From Lepidostoma basale (lineage: Eukaryota; Arthropoda; Insecta; Trichoptera; Lepidostomatidae): a stretch of DNA of 64,000 nucleotides. The first letter of the stretch is position 1; each line of letters starts with the position of its first letter. The notes beneath the pieces are model-generated. The model was given only the letters and a program-made list of their open reading frames with translations. It was not told the DNA's origin and made no database searches. The DNA lies in assembly GCA_022606425.2 (NCBI GenBank), contig JAHDVF020000673.1:1-64000 (forward strand), read 5' to 3'. Below are positions 1 to 9,579 of this stretch, piece after piece. Position numbers and translations under genes: made by a program.

Positions 1-160
1 CCCTCATGGTCACGGACACGCAGGGAAAGTTGAATAATTGGTATCTGACTGGGATCTCGAGTTTTGGAAGCACGCCCTGCGCGCAAGAAAATGTCCCCGC
101 CGTCTACACGCGCGTGGCTTCTTTCAATACTTGGATATCCAACAATGTTAAGCCGTAAGG
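1..160 (+). CDS. Trypsin-like serine protease, C-terminal exon (partial)
   Basis: The frame opening at base 3 is open into the window and stops with TAA at 158-160. It reads as the end of an S1-family (chymotrypsin fold) secreted protease: GISSFGSTPC, then VPAVYTRV and a final W-I helix (FNTWISNN). The G-I-S-S-F-G..PC stretch is the usual segment after the catalytic serine with the last disulfide cysteine, and P-x-V-Y-T-R-V is a family hallmark. The catalytic triad itself lies upstream of the window, so activity cannot be judged. Such proteins are secreted (digestion, clotting or melanisation cascades); which role applies cannot be read from this exon. Confidence 0.9.
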
Positions 161-259
161 CCCAGCTTAACCTAGTCATGGTATGGTCTCTTGCAATATT
201 CATACTTTTACAGTTTTACACATATGATCTTAATATTTAAAAAGACTTAACTTTAAAAG

Positions 260-265
260 AATAAA
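260..265 (+). terminator. Candidate polyadenylation signal of the serine protease gene
   Basis: An AATAAA hexamer lies about 100 bases after the protease stop codon in AT-rich sequence. No other good candidate lies closer. Confidence 0.45.
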
Positions 266-273
266 AATAGTAA

Positions 274-610
274 CTAATACTTACTTACTTCTCCGGAGTT
301 GCAACCCTCTGTGGATCTTGGCCTCCTCCAAGAAACGTCTCCATCCCGTCCTGTCTCTGGCCGCCACCTCATAGTCGTACTGCTCCAGGACCCGGCAGTC
401 ATGGCCATGGCATTATCCAACCATCGCAGTCTTGGCCTGCCGACGCTTCTTTCCCCGTTCTGTATTGTCAGACACACTTTTTTGTATTGTCAGTCACACC
501 AGATCCCCCATGCGATGCAAGTGCCCTAGCCAGCGCAGTCTGTTAATCTTTATAAACTTGACCACGCTGACGTCCTGGTATAGATTGTTGAGCTCTGTGT
601 TGTATAGTAG
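274..610 (-). mobile_element. Non-LTR retrotransposon fragment (C-terminal, RTE-like)
   Basis: The minus strand encodes a decayed piece with SVGRPRLRWLD, the Gly-Arg-Pro-Arg tail found after the reverse transcriptase of RTE-like elements. Related tails occur at 23.5 kb and 46.0 kb in this window. Frames are broken, so it is a dead 5'-truncated copy. Confidence 0.55.
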
Positions 611-1695
611 TTACTAATTCTATCACCAAAATATAATACTATAATATTTGGAAAGTATGTAAATTATGTGCTCTAAAATTTGTTTCAGTCAAAACTTTTA
701 TTATGTAATATGGAATTATGATTTTTCTATGCTTCACTACTTTTTTTTACTTTTCCTTTTTCCGGTCGAGATATAAATATCCAAGCTAAATAATCTGTTT
801 CTTGATTATGAGAGGTAAATGAAATGTACATTTGTCAAAAATCAAGAAAATACAGATGTACGATTATGAAATTTCTGGTTTTATTACAAATACATGTGTC
901 CCCTTCATTTCCTAACAAGATTGTCAAGTCATGGCCGCTTACTGGAAGCAAATCTGCGACACTTTTATCACCTACCATGGATACGATATCAAAAAATTCA
1001 CCGTCCAGAGAACGATGGAATCGATGCAACTAGGAAAGGAAAGTGATGGGACTCACCGAATGGGTCTGCCTGAGGAGTCGAAGACCTTGGGTGCACCCTT
1101 GATTCCTTCCGCATAATGTATTGCAGTTCCAACTGAAACGTTCACGACAAGGATACTACACAGAATTTCCCGTATGTTTTCGCGTAGAGCTGCATGCCAA
1201 GACGTTGTTTTGAAACTGTTGACCCTGATTTAACATATTTCGTATAAGTTGACGGGTGACAATTCTCTTGCGAAGTTGGTAGGTACAATTTTGGAGGAAA
1301 ATTTAGGAGGGGAATAAGATGTCTCCACAAAAATTATTGTTACAAGTTATAATTCTAAGATTTATGCTCCACGAGGAAAAAACAGTAAAGAAAAAATGTT
1401 ACCTCGATACAATTAAAAAATGTCTTTATCCTCGTACACACACCGAATATTAAAAATAATAAACTTCCATCTTTCACTTGCCTTAAAAGTCTTGCCTAAT
1501 AATTTTCGATTTAATTAATAAATTCACACCGAAATAATATACATATCGTTTGAGAGAAGTGAATAAAAGACGTTATGTTTTCAAAATACCTTATTTGACT
1601 AAATAATTAATTTATATTCCAATCTATGTAGTACGATTCATAAATATTTTAAAATCAAATTAAATATATGAGATCCTCCCTCCTACAAAACAACG
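611..1695. other. Intergenic, no gene recognised
   Basis: AT-rich sequence with short overlapping ORFs on both strands between about 824 and 1116 (for example one opening MAAYWKQICD). None shows a known motif or splice-site support. Nothing else recognisable. Confidence 0.5.
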
Positions 1696-1800
1696 ATGAG
1701 AGGATATTTTTCTTCCATTGCCGTGTACCTCGGGGTCCTCGTCGTCTTCTGCAACTCGGAATGCTTCGGAAATATCGTCACCCTCGTGGTTGGTTCAGGA
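1696..1800 (+). CDS. Candidate first exon encoding a signal peptide; gene unknown
   Basis: ATG at 1696 opens 35 codons with a basic start (MRGY), a hydrophobic core (IAVYLGVLVVF) and small residues where signal peptidase would cut (CNSECFG). The frame runs to GGA followed by GTAAGA, a good splice donor at 1801, ending in phase 0. No matching downstream exon was found before COQ6 at 2640. The T-rich acceptor-like site near 1985 leads into a hammerhead-type repeat fragment, not a credible exon. It could start a small secreted peptide or protease, or be a fortuitous ORF. Confidence 0.35.
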
Positions 1801-1974
1801 GTAAGAGAAAACCAACCAAGGAATAGTAAACCAAGTAAATATGTAAATGTTTATTTTATCCATTTAAACCATTTAAATTATTTCTTCTATATTCGCCTAC
1901 ATTTTGTGTTGTCGATTCACATTTGAATAAATAGAAACGCACTTTGTGTTATCACAACACTTCATTAGTTTTTT

Positions 1975-2015
1975 TTTAATTACAGACATGTTTCGGTCCT
2001 TCTTATGTGAAGAAA
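1975..2015 (-). repeat. Truncated hammerhead-type repeat (GGACC family)
   Basis: The minus strand reads AAGAAGGACC directly into GAAACATGTC, matching the copy at 40.1 kb but lacking the loop half of stem II. A relic that cannot fold as a ribozyme. Confidence 0.45.
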
Positions 2016-2184
2016 TATAATAATAATAAAAACAGATTCGTCGTTCTCTTGTTGACGTGCCGAAACGTTATGTCACTTTCAAAAACAACGCTTGATTCTA
2101 ATAATCTGACAGGGACACGAAATCTTTTTCCCACTTATAACTATCTTAACCTGGATAGTAGAACCCGTATATTTAATTGATTTA

Positions 2185-2335
2185 AACCACACTTACAAGG
2201 GGAAGGCACGACATAAGAAATAGACTTCGGGATAGGATTTTGTAGGATTGTAATAGCGGATAACTTATCTTCCTTCCCTATTCCGCTGGCCACCTGGGTC
2301 TCCGGTTCAAATTCCACGTCATGCTCTTGTTTTTT
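2185..2335 (+). repeat. Possible tRNA-derived SINE fragment
   Basis: GGTTCAAATTCC at about 2304-2315 matches the pol III B-box consensus and is followed by a T-run. No convincing A-box or tRNA cloverleaf was found, so this is weak. Confidence 0.25.
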
Positions 2336-2639
2336 TTTATATTAATATAAAAGCAACGATGAAAACTTTGTAGGCTTTTTTCTAGAATTTGTCTATCGAT
2401 GACATTAGGGGGTACTACAATCTTGCAAAATCCCATTCCGAAATCAATTTTCTACGTCGAGGTATATCATCTTCTTTTATCTTATATTTTTAAATAGGTA
2501 AGTACTAAATATTTATTTATTTATTTAGTACTTGCCTATCTGCCTATTGCCAGAATGTATAATTGTATTTTAATATTTCTCGGTTGGTTAACGTGTCTGT
2601 CAAATACACAACAAATTTCAATTTAAAACTCTTGCAAAA

Positions 2640-2814
2640 ATGATTTTTAAGTCAAGGTTTTTACAACCCATTTGTCACAAATGTTTAAAATCAAATAGTA
2701 TATTCAAGAGGTTATTTTCTTCTTCGCATAGTGTTACTGTCGATAAAGAAAATGATTACGATATCATCATCGCGGGAGGCGGAATGGTTGGCTGCACTTT
2801 GGCATGCGCTTTAG
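2640..2814 (+). CDS. COQ6: COQ6 exon 1
   Basis: This exon carries the start codon, the presequence and the FAD-binding glycine motif. The ATG at 2640 is chosen because it begins the basic targeting segment. The exon ends TTAG before GTTAAC, in phase 1. Confidence 0.88.
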
Positions 2815-5800
2815 GTTAACTAATGTTTTTAATCACTTTTTTTATTAATATAAAACATTGGGTATGAATGCGGAAGATAAATAATGTCCTATGATTATTT
2901 TTCGTAATAAAAAAATCTTCGATATAAAGATTTCCCTGATAATGCTAGTGTCTTTACAATAAAGACTTCACACTACTTTTACTTTCTACCGGTACCATTA
3001 CTCTTCTAAGAATTTTTAACATCAGCCAATGGGTCCAATGATGAATGCCTTATGAACTGTGCTTATTTTATTTTCCAATATCTGTAAACAACGCACCCTA
3101 TTTGACATTGTAAAATTATTATAACTTTCTGTACAAAATGGGGTCATTTAATGCATTTATGTTCAGCAAGTATCATGTGTAGAAAAATGATCACCTATAG
3201 AAAGAAAAAACCATAGTGATAATAGAGTACTGAACGATCTATTGGCATGGAATAATCTCCCTGTTTGTATTTCGTATGAGGAGAGGTATATCTGATGATT
3301 GCACTCTTCGATGAGTCCTTTCCTAGTGCGTCCTTGGAGCAAATAATTTTAGGCTGCGGCACTCTTTAAAAATAAATCATTAGAAAATAAATGTATTAAT
3401 TAACTTTCTTTAGATTTTGATATCTTTTACAAAATATTGTACTTTTAAAATTGGTGCTCTAAAGAAGGATGAGAACCATCCGAAACATATTTTTGAAGAC
3501 TGTAACATACAATGTTCTGCAAATGTGAATCCAAAATACAAAATGATAGCGAATGTAGAATGAATTACAAAGGATTACCTAAAATATAAAACACAGAACT
3601 CATACCTTCTGGAAAAGAAAGTCAAAATGATTTGCTTTTAATATGCTCATAATTTCTAAGTTGTTTTGAATAAGCACACAGACTCGTGTGTAATTTTTTT
3701 TAGTTTCTATGACTTGCATGCTTTGTCTTACAAGGGCATTATCCAAGGGCGCCAGGAGCCATAAATACATTGCTTTAGTTAATAAGGGTCTGCTTTAAGA
3801 CATCAAGTCAGTTAGTCATCAATACAGATTGTGTTTGATAGTGTTTAAGCCTTGACACCAGAAAGCGCCAGCGTATATTTCAGACCTCTGCGCGACAACC
3901 ATGCCAACGAAAAAGCATCGTTCACTCCAATCAGTAGAAACAAATGCAAACAACTTTATAATTCCAGTCAAAGCCAATAAAGCAACTTTTTATGAACGTG
4001 GTTTCAGCGTTGCAGATTCGTTCGCGTGGTATAGCCTCCATGTTAGTATTAAGAATGAGGATGGTGACGTTAAATTTAAGAAACTTCTAATGACGGCACT
4101 GTTCGGTCAGTAGTGCGCCCTTGAAGTAATTGATTTTACAAAACGACACACTCAACTGATTTATATTATTAATGAATTTTACATCGCTGCAAATAATATA
4201 TTATTATTGAATAAAACAAAAATTTATAGATCACAATAAAGTTTTAGTGACACCCTTCACAGAAGAGTTTTGCTGGTGAAATGTGATGACTGCGAATAGG
4301 CATGGAGATGATGTATAACAGAATAATACCATAAATATAATTTTCGGGAAGGAATGTAAGGCAAATAACAAAACAGACACATATCCTTGAGTCATTTAAT
4401 TAAAGGTTGTGATGTGATGTATAAATGGCTGAAAGAAGACTAGCCAATATGTTGAATGAGAGCAGTGAAAATGTGAATTCAAATTAAGAAAAACTTGACA
4501 GGAGCAAATACTGAAAGGTTTATGGAGTCAGAACATTGACAAGTCTGACACGGTAGTCATCCATCATTCCTCAGGCAACAGTGTATAACTAAAATATATA
4601 CTTGTGATTCCAGCAAAGAACCCCAAACTCTCGTCGCAGCGTGTCTTGCTCCTGGAAGGCAGCCCAGAAAAGCAGTTTGTCCTAAAGGAGAAGTTTAGCA
4701 ACCGTGTCGCGGCCTTAAATCACGGCACCCGTCGTCTCATGACCTCTATCGGTGCGTGGAAACACATCCAGGATATGCGCCATCAACCAGTAAAAAATAT
4801 GCAGGTGAACCTTACATCCAGTATGTTGCATCTGCTTTTCACACCTCTCTTACCCTTAGAAGTTTGACTAATATTTACAAACAATCACGCCAGAAATACA
4901 TAGGAGTTTAGACTAATGACGAATTGAATTGAAGGCTAGTCACTGGACTCCCAGAACTAAAAAAGAATAGTATTTTTGTTTATATGAATGAAAATATCTG
5001 TTTTCTAAAAGTTTTATTATATTTTATGGAAATCACATGTTTCGCCTTTCTAAGGCAATATCAAATGTCAATCGCATGAAATAATTTACTAAAACAGATG
5101 TTTTCAATTAAGAAAGGGTGACTAAGATGGATTGGATATATGGAACGAATGGATGAGGGAAGAATGGTTAAAAAGATATATGCAAGTAATGTGAATGGGA
5201 AAAAAAGTCAAGGAAGGCCAAGGATGACATGGCATGACCAAATTAATCAATTACTGAAAGGCGGCCATGTTCGAAGTAGGAACAATCGACAAGCGTGCAT
5301 GTCACGATGTGTGAATTTAGAAGAGGCGCGAGAATTATGTCAGGATAGAACAATGTGGCGATCCATTCTCTCTGCCTACCCCTCTGGAGAAACGGCGTGA
5401 TGGTTAGTTAGTTAGTTAGTTAGTTCTGATGTTTTCAATTGTATTAATTATTTAATGTTGAGTTTTACATCATTATTCGGGAAACAATAAATAAATAGTA
5501 TTTTGTATGAAAGATAATTCATTTATCACTGGAAATTCCAGCTTGCAATTTTGGCTTACTAGAATTAAGCTATTTTTTTACTGAGGATACTTCAAGAGTG
5601 TTATTAAAGTGTATTTTACACAGAAATATGTACATGTTAATGTTTGTATCTTGAATTGTAACAGATTTACCTTCATTCCATACACTTCTTTATGAGAAAG
5701 TATCATGACAGTATAGGTATACCTGTATATTCCAGGTTTGGGATGCGAGCTCCGACGCAATGATTACTTTCAACCACGATAACCTGCAGGGCGACGTTGC

Positions 5801-5984
5801 GTACATCGTGGAGAACGATGTGCTCCTGCACGCTGTCAACACCGAGCTCGCCTCCTCTGACTGCCCCAACCAGGTGGAAGTTGTACACAGTGCCAAGATA
5901 GCCGATTATCATCTGCCCAAAACCGAAGGTGCAAAGGCCATTGTCAGAATGGAGAATGGGAACACTTATTCTTGCACGCTGCTG
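2640..5984 (+). CDS. COQ6: Ubiquinone biosynthesis monooxygenase COQ6, mitochondrial (5' half only)
   Basis: COQ6 is a FAD-dependent monooxygenase of the coenzyme Q synthome on the matrix face of the inner mitochondrial membrane; it hydroxylates the CoQ precursor ring at C5. Three exons (2640-2814, 4614-4804, 5736-5984) join in frame (phases 1 then 0) with GT-AG introns, giving 205 codons. Residues 1-35 look like a mitochondrial presequence (K, R and S rich, no acids). Residues 41-52 (DIIIAGGGMVGC) are the Rossmann dinucleotide motif. Exon 2 holds QRVLLLEGSP and FSNRVAALN, and exon 3 holds YIVENDVLLHAV, all characteristic of the family. Family members are about 450-480 residues, so the C-terminal half, including the second FAD motif (GDAAH), is missing. 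No further exon was found before the convergent channel gene at 9211. Confidence 0.92.
3450..3500 (+). ncRNA. Hammerhead-like motif in COQ6 intron 1 (GGATG family)
   Basis: CTAAAGA (one change from CTGANGA) is followed by a stem II of GGATG and CATCC around AGAAC, then GAAAC. The cleavage triplet after it is lost (ATATT). A sister copy at 40.2 kb keeps the full core. Confidence 0.5.
3871..4113 (+). mobile_element. Non-LTR retrotransposon C-terminal remnant in COQ6 intron 1
   Basis: The ORF at 3901-4113 ends with ERGFSVADSFAWYSL then KFKKLLMTALF. This resembles the RSFSVAGP..WN..LP..FK..L tail of many non-LTR polyproteins, as in the better preserved tails at 6.8 and 18.4 kb. The match is partial, so assignment is tentative. 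Confidence 0.45.
4614..4804 (+). CDS. COQ6: COQ6 exon 2
   Basis: The acceptor is GATTCCAG at 4606-4613 and the donor is CAG before GTGAAC at 4805. It adds 191 bases (phase 1 to 0) and encodes the second beta strand of the FAD domain (RVLLLE) and the FSNRVAALNHGT segment. Confidence 0.9.
5000..5078 (-). repeat. Hammerhead-type half element, TTGATAA family
   Basis: On the minus strand TTGATATTGCC...GGCGAAACATGTG is followed by the shared tail ATATAATAAAACTT. It is one arm of the palindromes seen at 15.1 and 45.6 kb. The core is not ribozyme-competent. Confidence 0.5.
5105..5425 (+). mobile_element. RTE-like non-LTR retrotransposon, 3' end with TTAG microsatellite tail
   Basis: Best preserved 3' end of the commonest element here. 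The ORF 5140-5400 has ERMDEGRMVKKIY, GRPRMTWHDQINQLLK and MWRSILSAYPSGETA, the post-RT tail of RTE-like polyproteins, then stops at TGA and runs into (TTAG)n from about 5402. The 5' part is truncated, as expected from incomplete reverse transcription. It sits in COQ6 intron 2. Confidence 0.75.
5736..5984 (+). CDS. COQ6: COQ6 exon 3 (last COQ6 exon seen)
   Basis: The acceptor is TATTCCAG at 5728-5735 and the donor is GTAAGT at 5985. The exon has 249 bases, phase 0 to 0. It encodes VWDASSDAM, YIVENDVLLHAV and a region ending CTLL, where the next exon should continue with the conserved GADG segment. No such exon follows in the window. Confidence 0.9.
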
Positions 5985-6070
5985 GTAAGTTTGTTGTTGT
6001 TTTTATTTCGGTTCAAGTGTCAGTTTGACCTTTAAATCAGTTGTACAAGTGACATTTTAACCATTTTGTT

Positions 6071-6128
6071 AAAGACCTAATTACATCATTACAACGCGAG
6101 CCAAATCGATGTAAAGGGTAAAGCTATT
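6071..6128 (-). repeat. SINE 3' fragment
   Basis: It matches the 3' body of the tRNA-derived SINE at 39.5 kb (GCGAGCCAAATCGATGTAAA in common). The tRNA head is absent. Confidence 0.5.
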
Positions 6129-6559
6129 ATAATTTAAATAGTTATCGTCAAAGAGAGAATACGAAAATTTTATTTTGAATACAATACTTTTCTGAATTCA
6201 AAATGCAATGCATAAATGCGCATGCCCTAGAACGTTTCTGGATTATTTTGGATTTTAGTCTGATTTTCGTTGTATGATGGTAGCGTAGAAAACAAAAGGA
6301 AAACAATTTGGTGATATTAATGGTTAAAAAATTATCGTATGTGAAATATTTTTTTTCATTAAATGTTAACCCTTAACGGACGTTAGTAACCTCTGATGTG
6401 ACAACATAACTTTGTCACTGTGGTCGTATGGCACATGTGAGGTCACAGATGAATCTTGTTGTCTGTGGAATCTGCGCGTAATTACTTTGTCAGTTGAATA
6501 TTACCAATAGAGCATACACACTGCCTTTTTTAAATTAAATATTGATAGGATAACATACA

Positions 6560-6625
6560 CAATTGATGTACATGAATTCTACACCAGACCATAGACAGTG
6601 AGAATCACACTGTCTTTGGTCAAAT
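6560..6625 (-). repeat. SINE middle fragment
   Basis: It contains GAATTCTACACCAGACCA followed by the CACACTGTC segment found just after the tRNA-like head in the 39.5-kb copy. Confidence 0.45.
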
Positions 6626-6682
6626 TGTTTCACCAGCAACAAATCTTCCAATGATGTCCGACACTCCTGTTCTAACTCTAAT

Positions 6683-7320
6683 AATAATAATAAAATATGC
6701 TAACTTTTATAGCGCCGTTTTTGTGATGTAATCACCTCAAGGGCGCATTAAGACGTGTTTTAAATCTAAAAATCAAAATTTTCGCGATCGGTTAAAAAGT
6801 ATAGTAGAACAAAGTATAAATGTTTAAATTGGGTATGAAATATGAAAAAGATGGGTTTTCAGTTTAGATCTGAAATATGTCGGATCATTTATGCATCTGA
6901 GGTGTGAAGGGAGATTGTTCCAAGCTGATGGACCGGCTACCGCGAACGCTCGATCCCCGAAATTTGTACTGGGGCAACGCTTCGGCTCAACTAATCTTCC
7001 TATTGCCGAGGAGTTCGCCGAGCCAAGTGTGGATTTCCTTGTATTTAGGCAGTCCGTTATACAGAGTTCAGATATATAACTTGGTGCCATTCCATATAGC
7101 GCTTTTGAAAACTGTCCAGCAGAGTTTATACTGGATTCTTTCAGGACTTTTGAGCCAGTGAAGTTCTTTGAGATGTTGTGTTATATGGGACTTTTTTGGA
7201 ATGCCTTTAATGAGTCTTGCTGCTGCATTGAACGCAGATTAAAGTTTGTTTATTTGTTGTTTTGGAATGTTTGCATAAATTCCATTACAATAGTCAAGTC
7301 GTGACACAACAAAGGAATAG
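6683..7320 (-). mobile_element. L2/CR1-like non-LTR retrotransposon, 3' end
   Basis: The minus strand encodes MAPSYISELC, FAVAGPSAWNNLPSHLR and FRSKLKTHLF, then a stop, a 3' UTR with the phrase ACGGCGCTATAAAAG, and an (ATT)n tail at the 6683 side. It is nearly identical over its length to the larger copy at 21.1-22.5 kb. Confidence 0.75.
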
Positions 7321-7955
7321 TGGTGTTTGTCACCCTGTCCAATATACCGATCCCCGTAATTGCTCTTACCTCTTAGCTCCATAGCTCCTTGGACAATTCC
7401 CAATTTATTAGCGCTATTAAGACAATGTTATTGTTTCAAACTCATAAGTTAACACTGGTAGGGCACAGCAGTCAGACTCACCTTCCATTTAAGGTTTATT
7501 GTGGTTCGTGGATTTTTCAATAAATGATCCATGTTTTTGAACGCAGCCTACCGTAAACCAACTTTTCAATCCAAAATAATATTTTATACTCTTTAATGTT
7601 AACATCTGACTGTCGGTGTCATGATCTGCTGAAGATGATTCATCAAACAATTTACATACGCCTTAGAATAATTGAATCTGCAAATGAACGTATGTGATAT
7701 GCACACTTTGACAGTACCATTTTCCGCTATCACGTATGCGTTTGAGAAAAAATAGTGTACCTCAAATGTACAAACCGTTAAGGATACGCGCGTGTCCCTA
7801 CAACACTTGAGTACAAGTCTTCACAAGTATGATAGTTTTACAAGGGGCAGGCGAAGTGTGCATTCGAGATATATAAATAAAATTTAATTAATAAAAAACG
7901 TGATTTTTTTCGTGTATTTCTCAGAAAGTTACCTGAAGGTAGGACGGTTAATCAT
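7321..7955. other. Intergenic, no feature recognised
   Basis: AT-rich sequence between two retrotransposon remnants. No COQ6 exon, tRNA or structured repeat was found. Confidence 0.45.
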
Positions 7956-8336
7956 CACTGAACTGACCACATGCAACATGTGCTAGAGGATGTTGGTCTT
8001 TTCGTCCCTGATAGATTTTTCCGACAGCGACAGCACAGATTGTTTTACCAACCGGCCACCAGAACTAATCTGCCTCTGGTGACACCGGTGGGAAGAGCAA
8101 TTAGTCTGCTGAACGCGGTCTCCTCGGAAATCAACGTCTTTTATATTAGCGAAGGTACGTTCAGGGGACAAATACTCTTGACTTTAGAAAGTATGTTGTC
8201 TTCCTAATGTCGAACCATCTCTAATGCGTTCCTGGTACTTCGTTGTATTTTTATAATATTTTACCTGTACTTAATAGATGCCTTAAACATTTCCCTGTTT
8301 GTAATGTCTTTTGAGTTAATAAACTGATTTGATTTG
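7956..8336 (+). mobile_element. Jockey-like non-LTR retrotransposon, 3' end
   Basis: The ORF 7971-8207 has LFVPDRFFRQRQHRLFY and PVGRAISLLNAVSSEI, then a stop, a short UTR (AATGTCGAACC... ATGCCTTAAACAT) and a terminal AATAAACTGATTTGATTT. The same ending recurs at 25.4, 26.0, 35.2 and 60.0 kb. Confidence 0.7.
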
Positions 8337-9163
8337 AAAAAAAAAACATCTAAAGCTTGGGAGAAGAAAGAGATCTAGAGAACTCTCAAGAAAATTTAGT
8401 TTAAATACTTGAAAACGTATTCGAGCACAAAAGTGCGACTCAATCAGTGAAAAGAAATATAAACATTTTTTAAAAATTGTTTTATTTGTAATAAAATTAA
8501 CAGTTTTTTTTTTTATAGACACCATTCTTTAATTAAGGCACATTGAAGTCTATAAGGTATTACATAGTAGTAATTTCAACTTATTTAAAGTGAACAAAGA
8601 GTTTACAAAGTTTCACTTCCTCATATGCTCCTATTCATTGCCAAAACACTTTAACTCTTTTATGGATAATATTATATATAAAGCGTTAACAATGTTTTCA
8701 CAGTAAAAAATATCATATACAAAGTTCACAAATCTACCGTGTTTCAAATTAACTTACAATGTAGTGACAATCTCCTAAAAATAAATTGTGATACATGTAA
8801 TAACAGTGTTTCAATATTAAAACATTTAATGACGCAAGAATTTAAACTTTAATTAAATCAGAGTGATGTTTAAAGAAGTATGGAATCAAATATTTCAGTC
8901 AGAAATCGTTTGATTGACCTACAAACTTGATCAAATCATCTGAATAGATCAAATTTAAACATCACTTGTTCCGTGAAGAAGGGCTGGAAGGAAGATGGAA
9001 GATCACATACAAAATATATCATGTATAACCTCTCGATCCCAGCCAAGCACCCCATTCTTAAGACCACCACCCAAATTATTTTGCCTTTCATAATGAAAGA
9101 AGTATTCTTAAAAATATGGTATGGCTAATAACTTGAATTAAAATACCTAACCTATCACTTTTT
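8337..9163. other. Intergenic between COQ6 fragment and TRPA gene 3' end
   Basis: AT-rich, with no recognisable gene or repeat. It probably includes the downstream flank of the channel transcript. Confidence 0.45.
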
Positions 9164-9169
9164 TTTATT
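9164..9169 (-). terminator. Candidate polyadenylation signal of the TRPA gene
   Basis: AATAAA on the minus strand, 42 bases past the channel stop codon (9211-9213). Confidence 0.55.
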
Positions 9170-9210
9170 TATCTAAGTTTTAATTTTAGCCTAGATCACA
9201 ATTTTCATCA

Positions 9211-9579
9211 TCAACTTTTTTGTTCATCATTTTTGCTCAAGCTGTCGAGAGTCGCTTCGAACGCCGCCAGCTTCAGTTCCATTGTTTTCTGGAAGCGTTC
9301 CATCCTATCGCAGATGTCCATCATCCGCTGCGTCACGGTAACCTCCGGCTCCTGCTTCAATGACGATCTGAAGTTCTTCATGGCTATGTTAGTAACATCA
9401 GATGTCGTCCTCGGCCTGAGGATGGAGTTTTTCTTTATCATGGAGTTGGGATGGAGGCTTGATTTAGGCGGTAAGGTCGGTGTCCCTATGAAGTATTTTG
9501 TGTTTCTTGTGGCAGTTTTGGCCTGCTCTTTTCTGCTAGCAACCATTTTGTAGATGGATGAAATTAGGACCTTCGGAAT
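9211..9579 (-). CDS. pyx: TRPA channel exon 14 (C-terminal, coiled coil)
   Basis: After TATTTTTCCAG the frame opens IPKVLISSIYKMVASRKEQ, which continues the NDPRENR end of exon 13 exactly as in pyrexia. A basic, Ser/Thr-rich linker follows, then a predicted amphipathic helix (ICDRMERFQKTMELKLAAFE) and a stop at 9211. Taken alone, the internal ATG at 9546 makes it look like a separate 111-residue gene; splice and phase evidence argue it is the channel tail. Confidence 0.82.
   Translation of the reverse strand: MPKVLISSIYKMVASRKEQAKTATRNTKYFIGTPTLPPKSSLHPNSMIKKNSILRPRTTSDVTNIAMKNFRSSLKQEPEVTVTQRMMDICDRMERFQKTMELKLAAFEATLDSLSKNDEQKS

Noticed and set aside
1985..2160. Second exon of the signal-peptide gene at 1696
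   Set aside because: The apparent acceptor leads into a hammerhead-type repeat fragment (ACATGTTTCGGTCC), and the frame is low complexity.
5402..5425. Insect telomeric repeat
   Set aside because: The tract is TTAG, not TTAGG, and is the 3' tail of a non-LTR element.
9211..9546. Stand-alone 111-residue gene on the minus strand
   Set aside because: The frame extends upstream of the ATG to a good acceptor and continues the channel C-terminus in phase, so it is the last TRPA exon.
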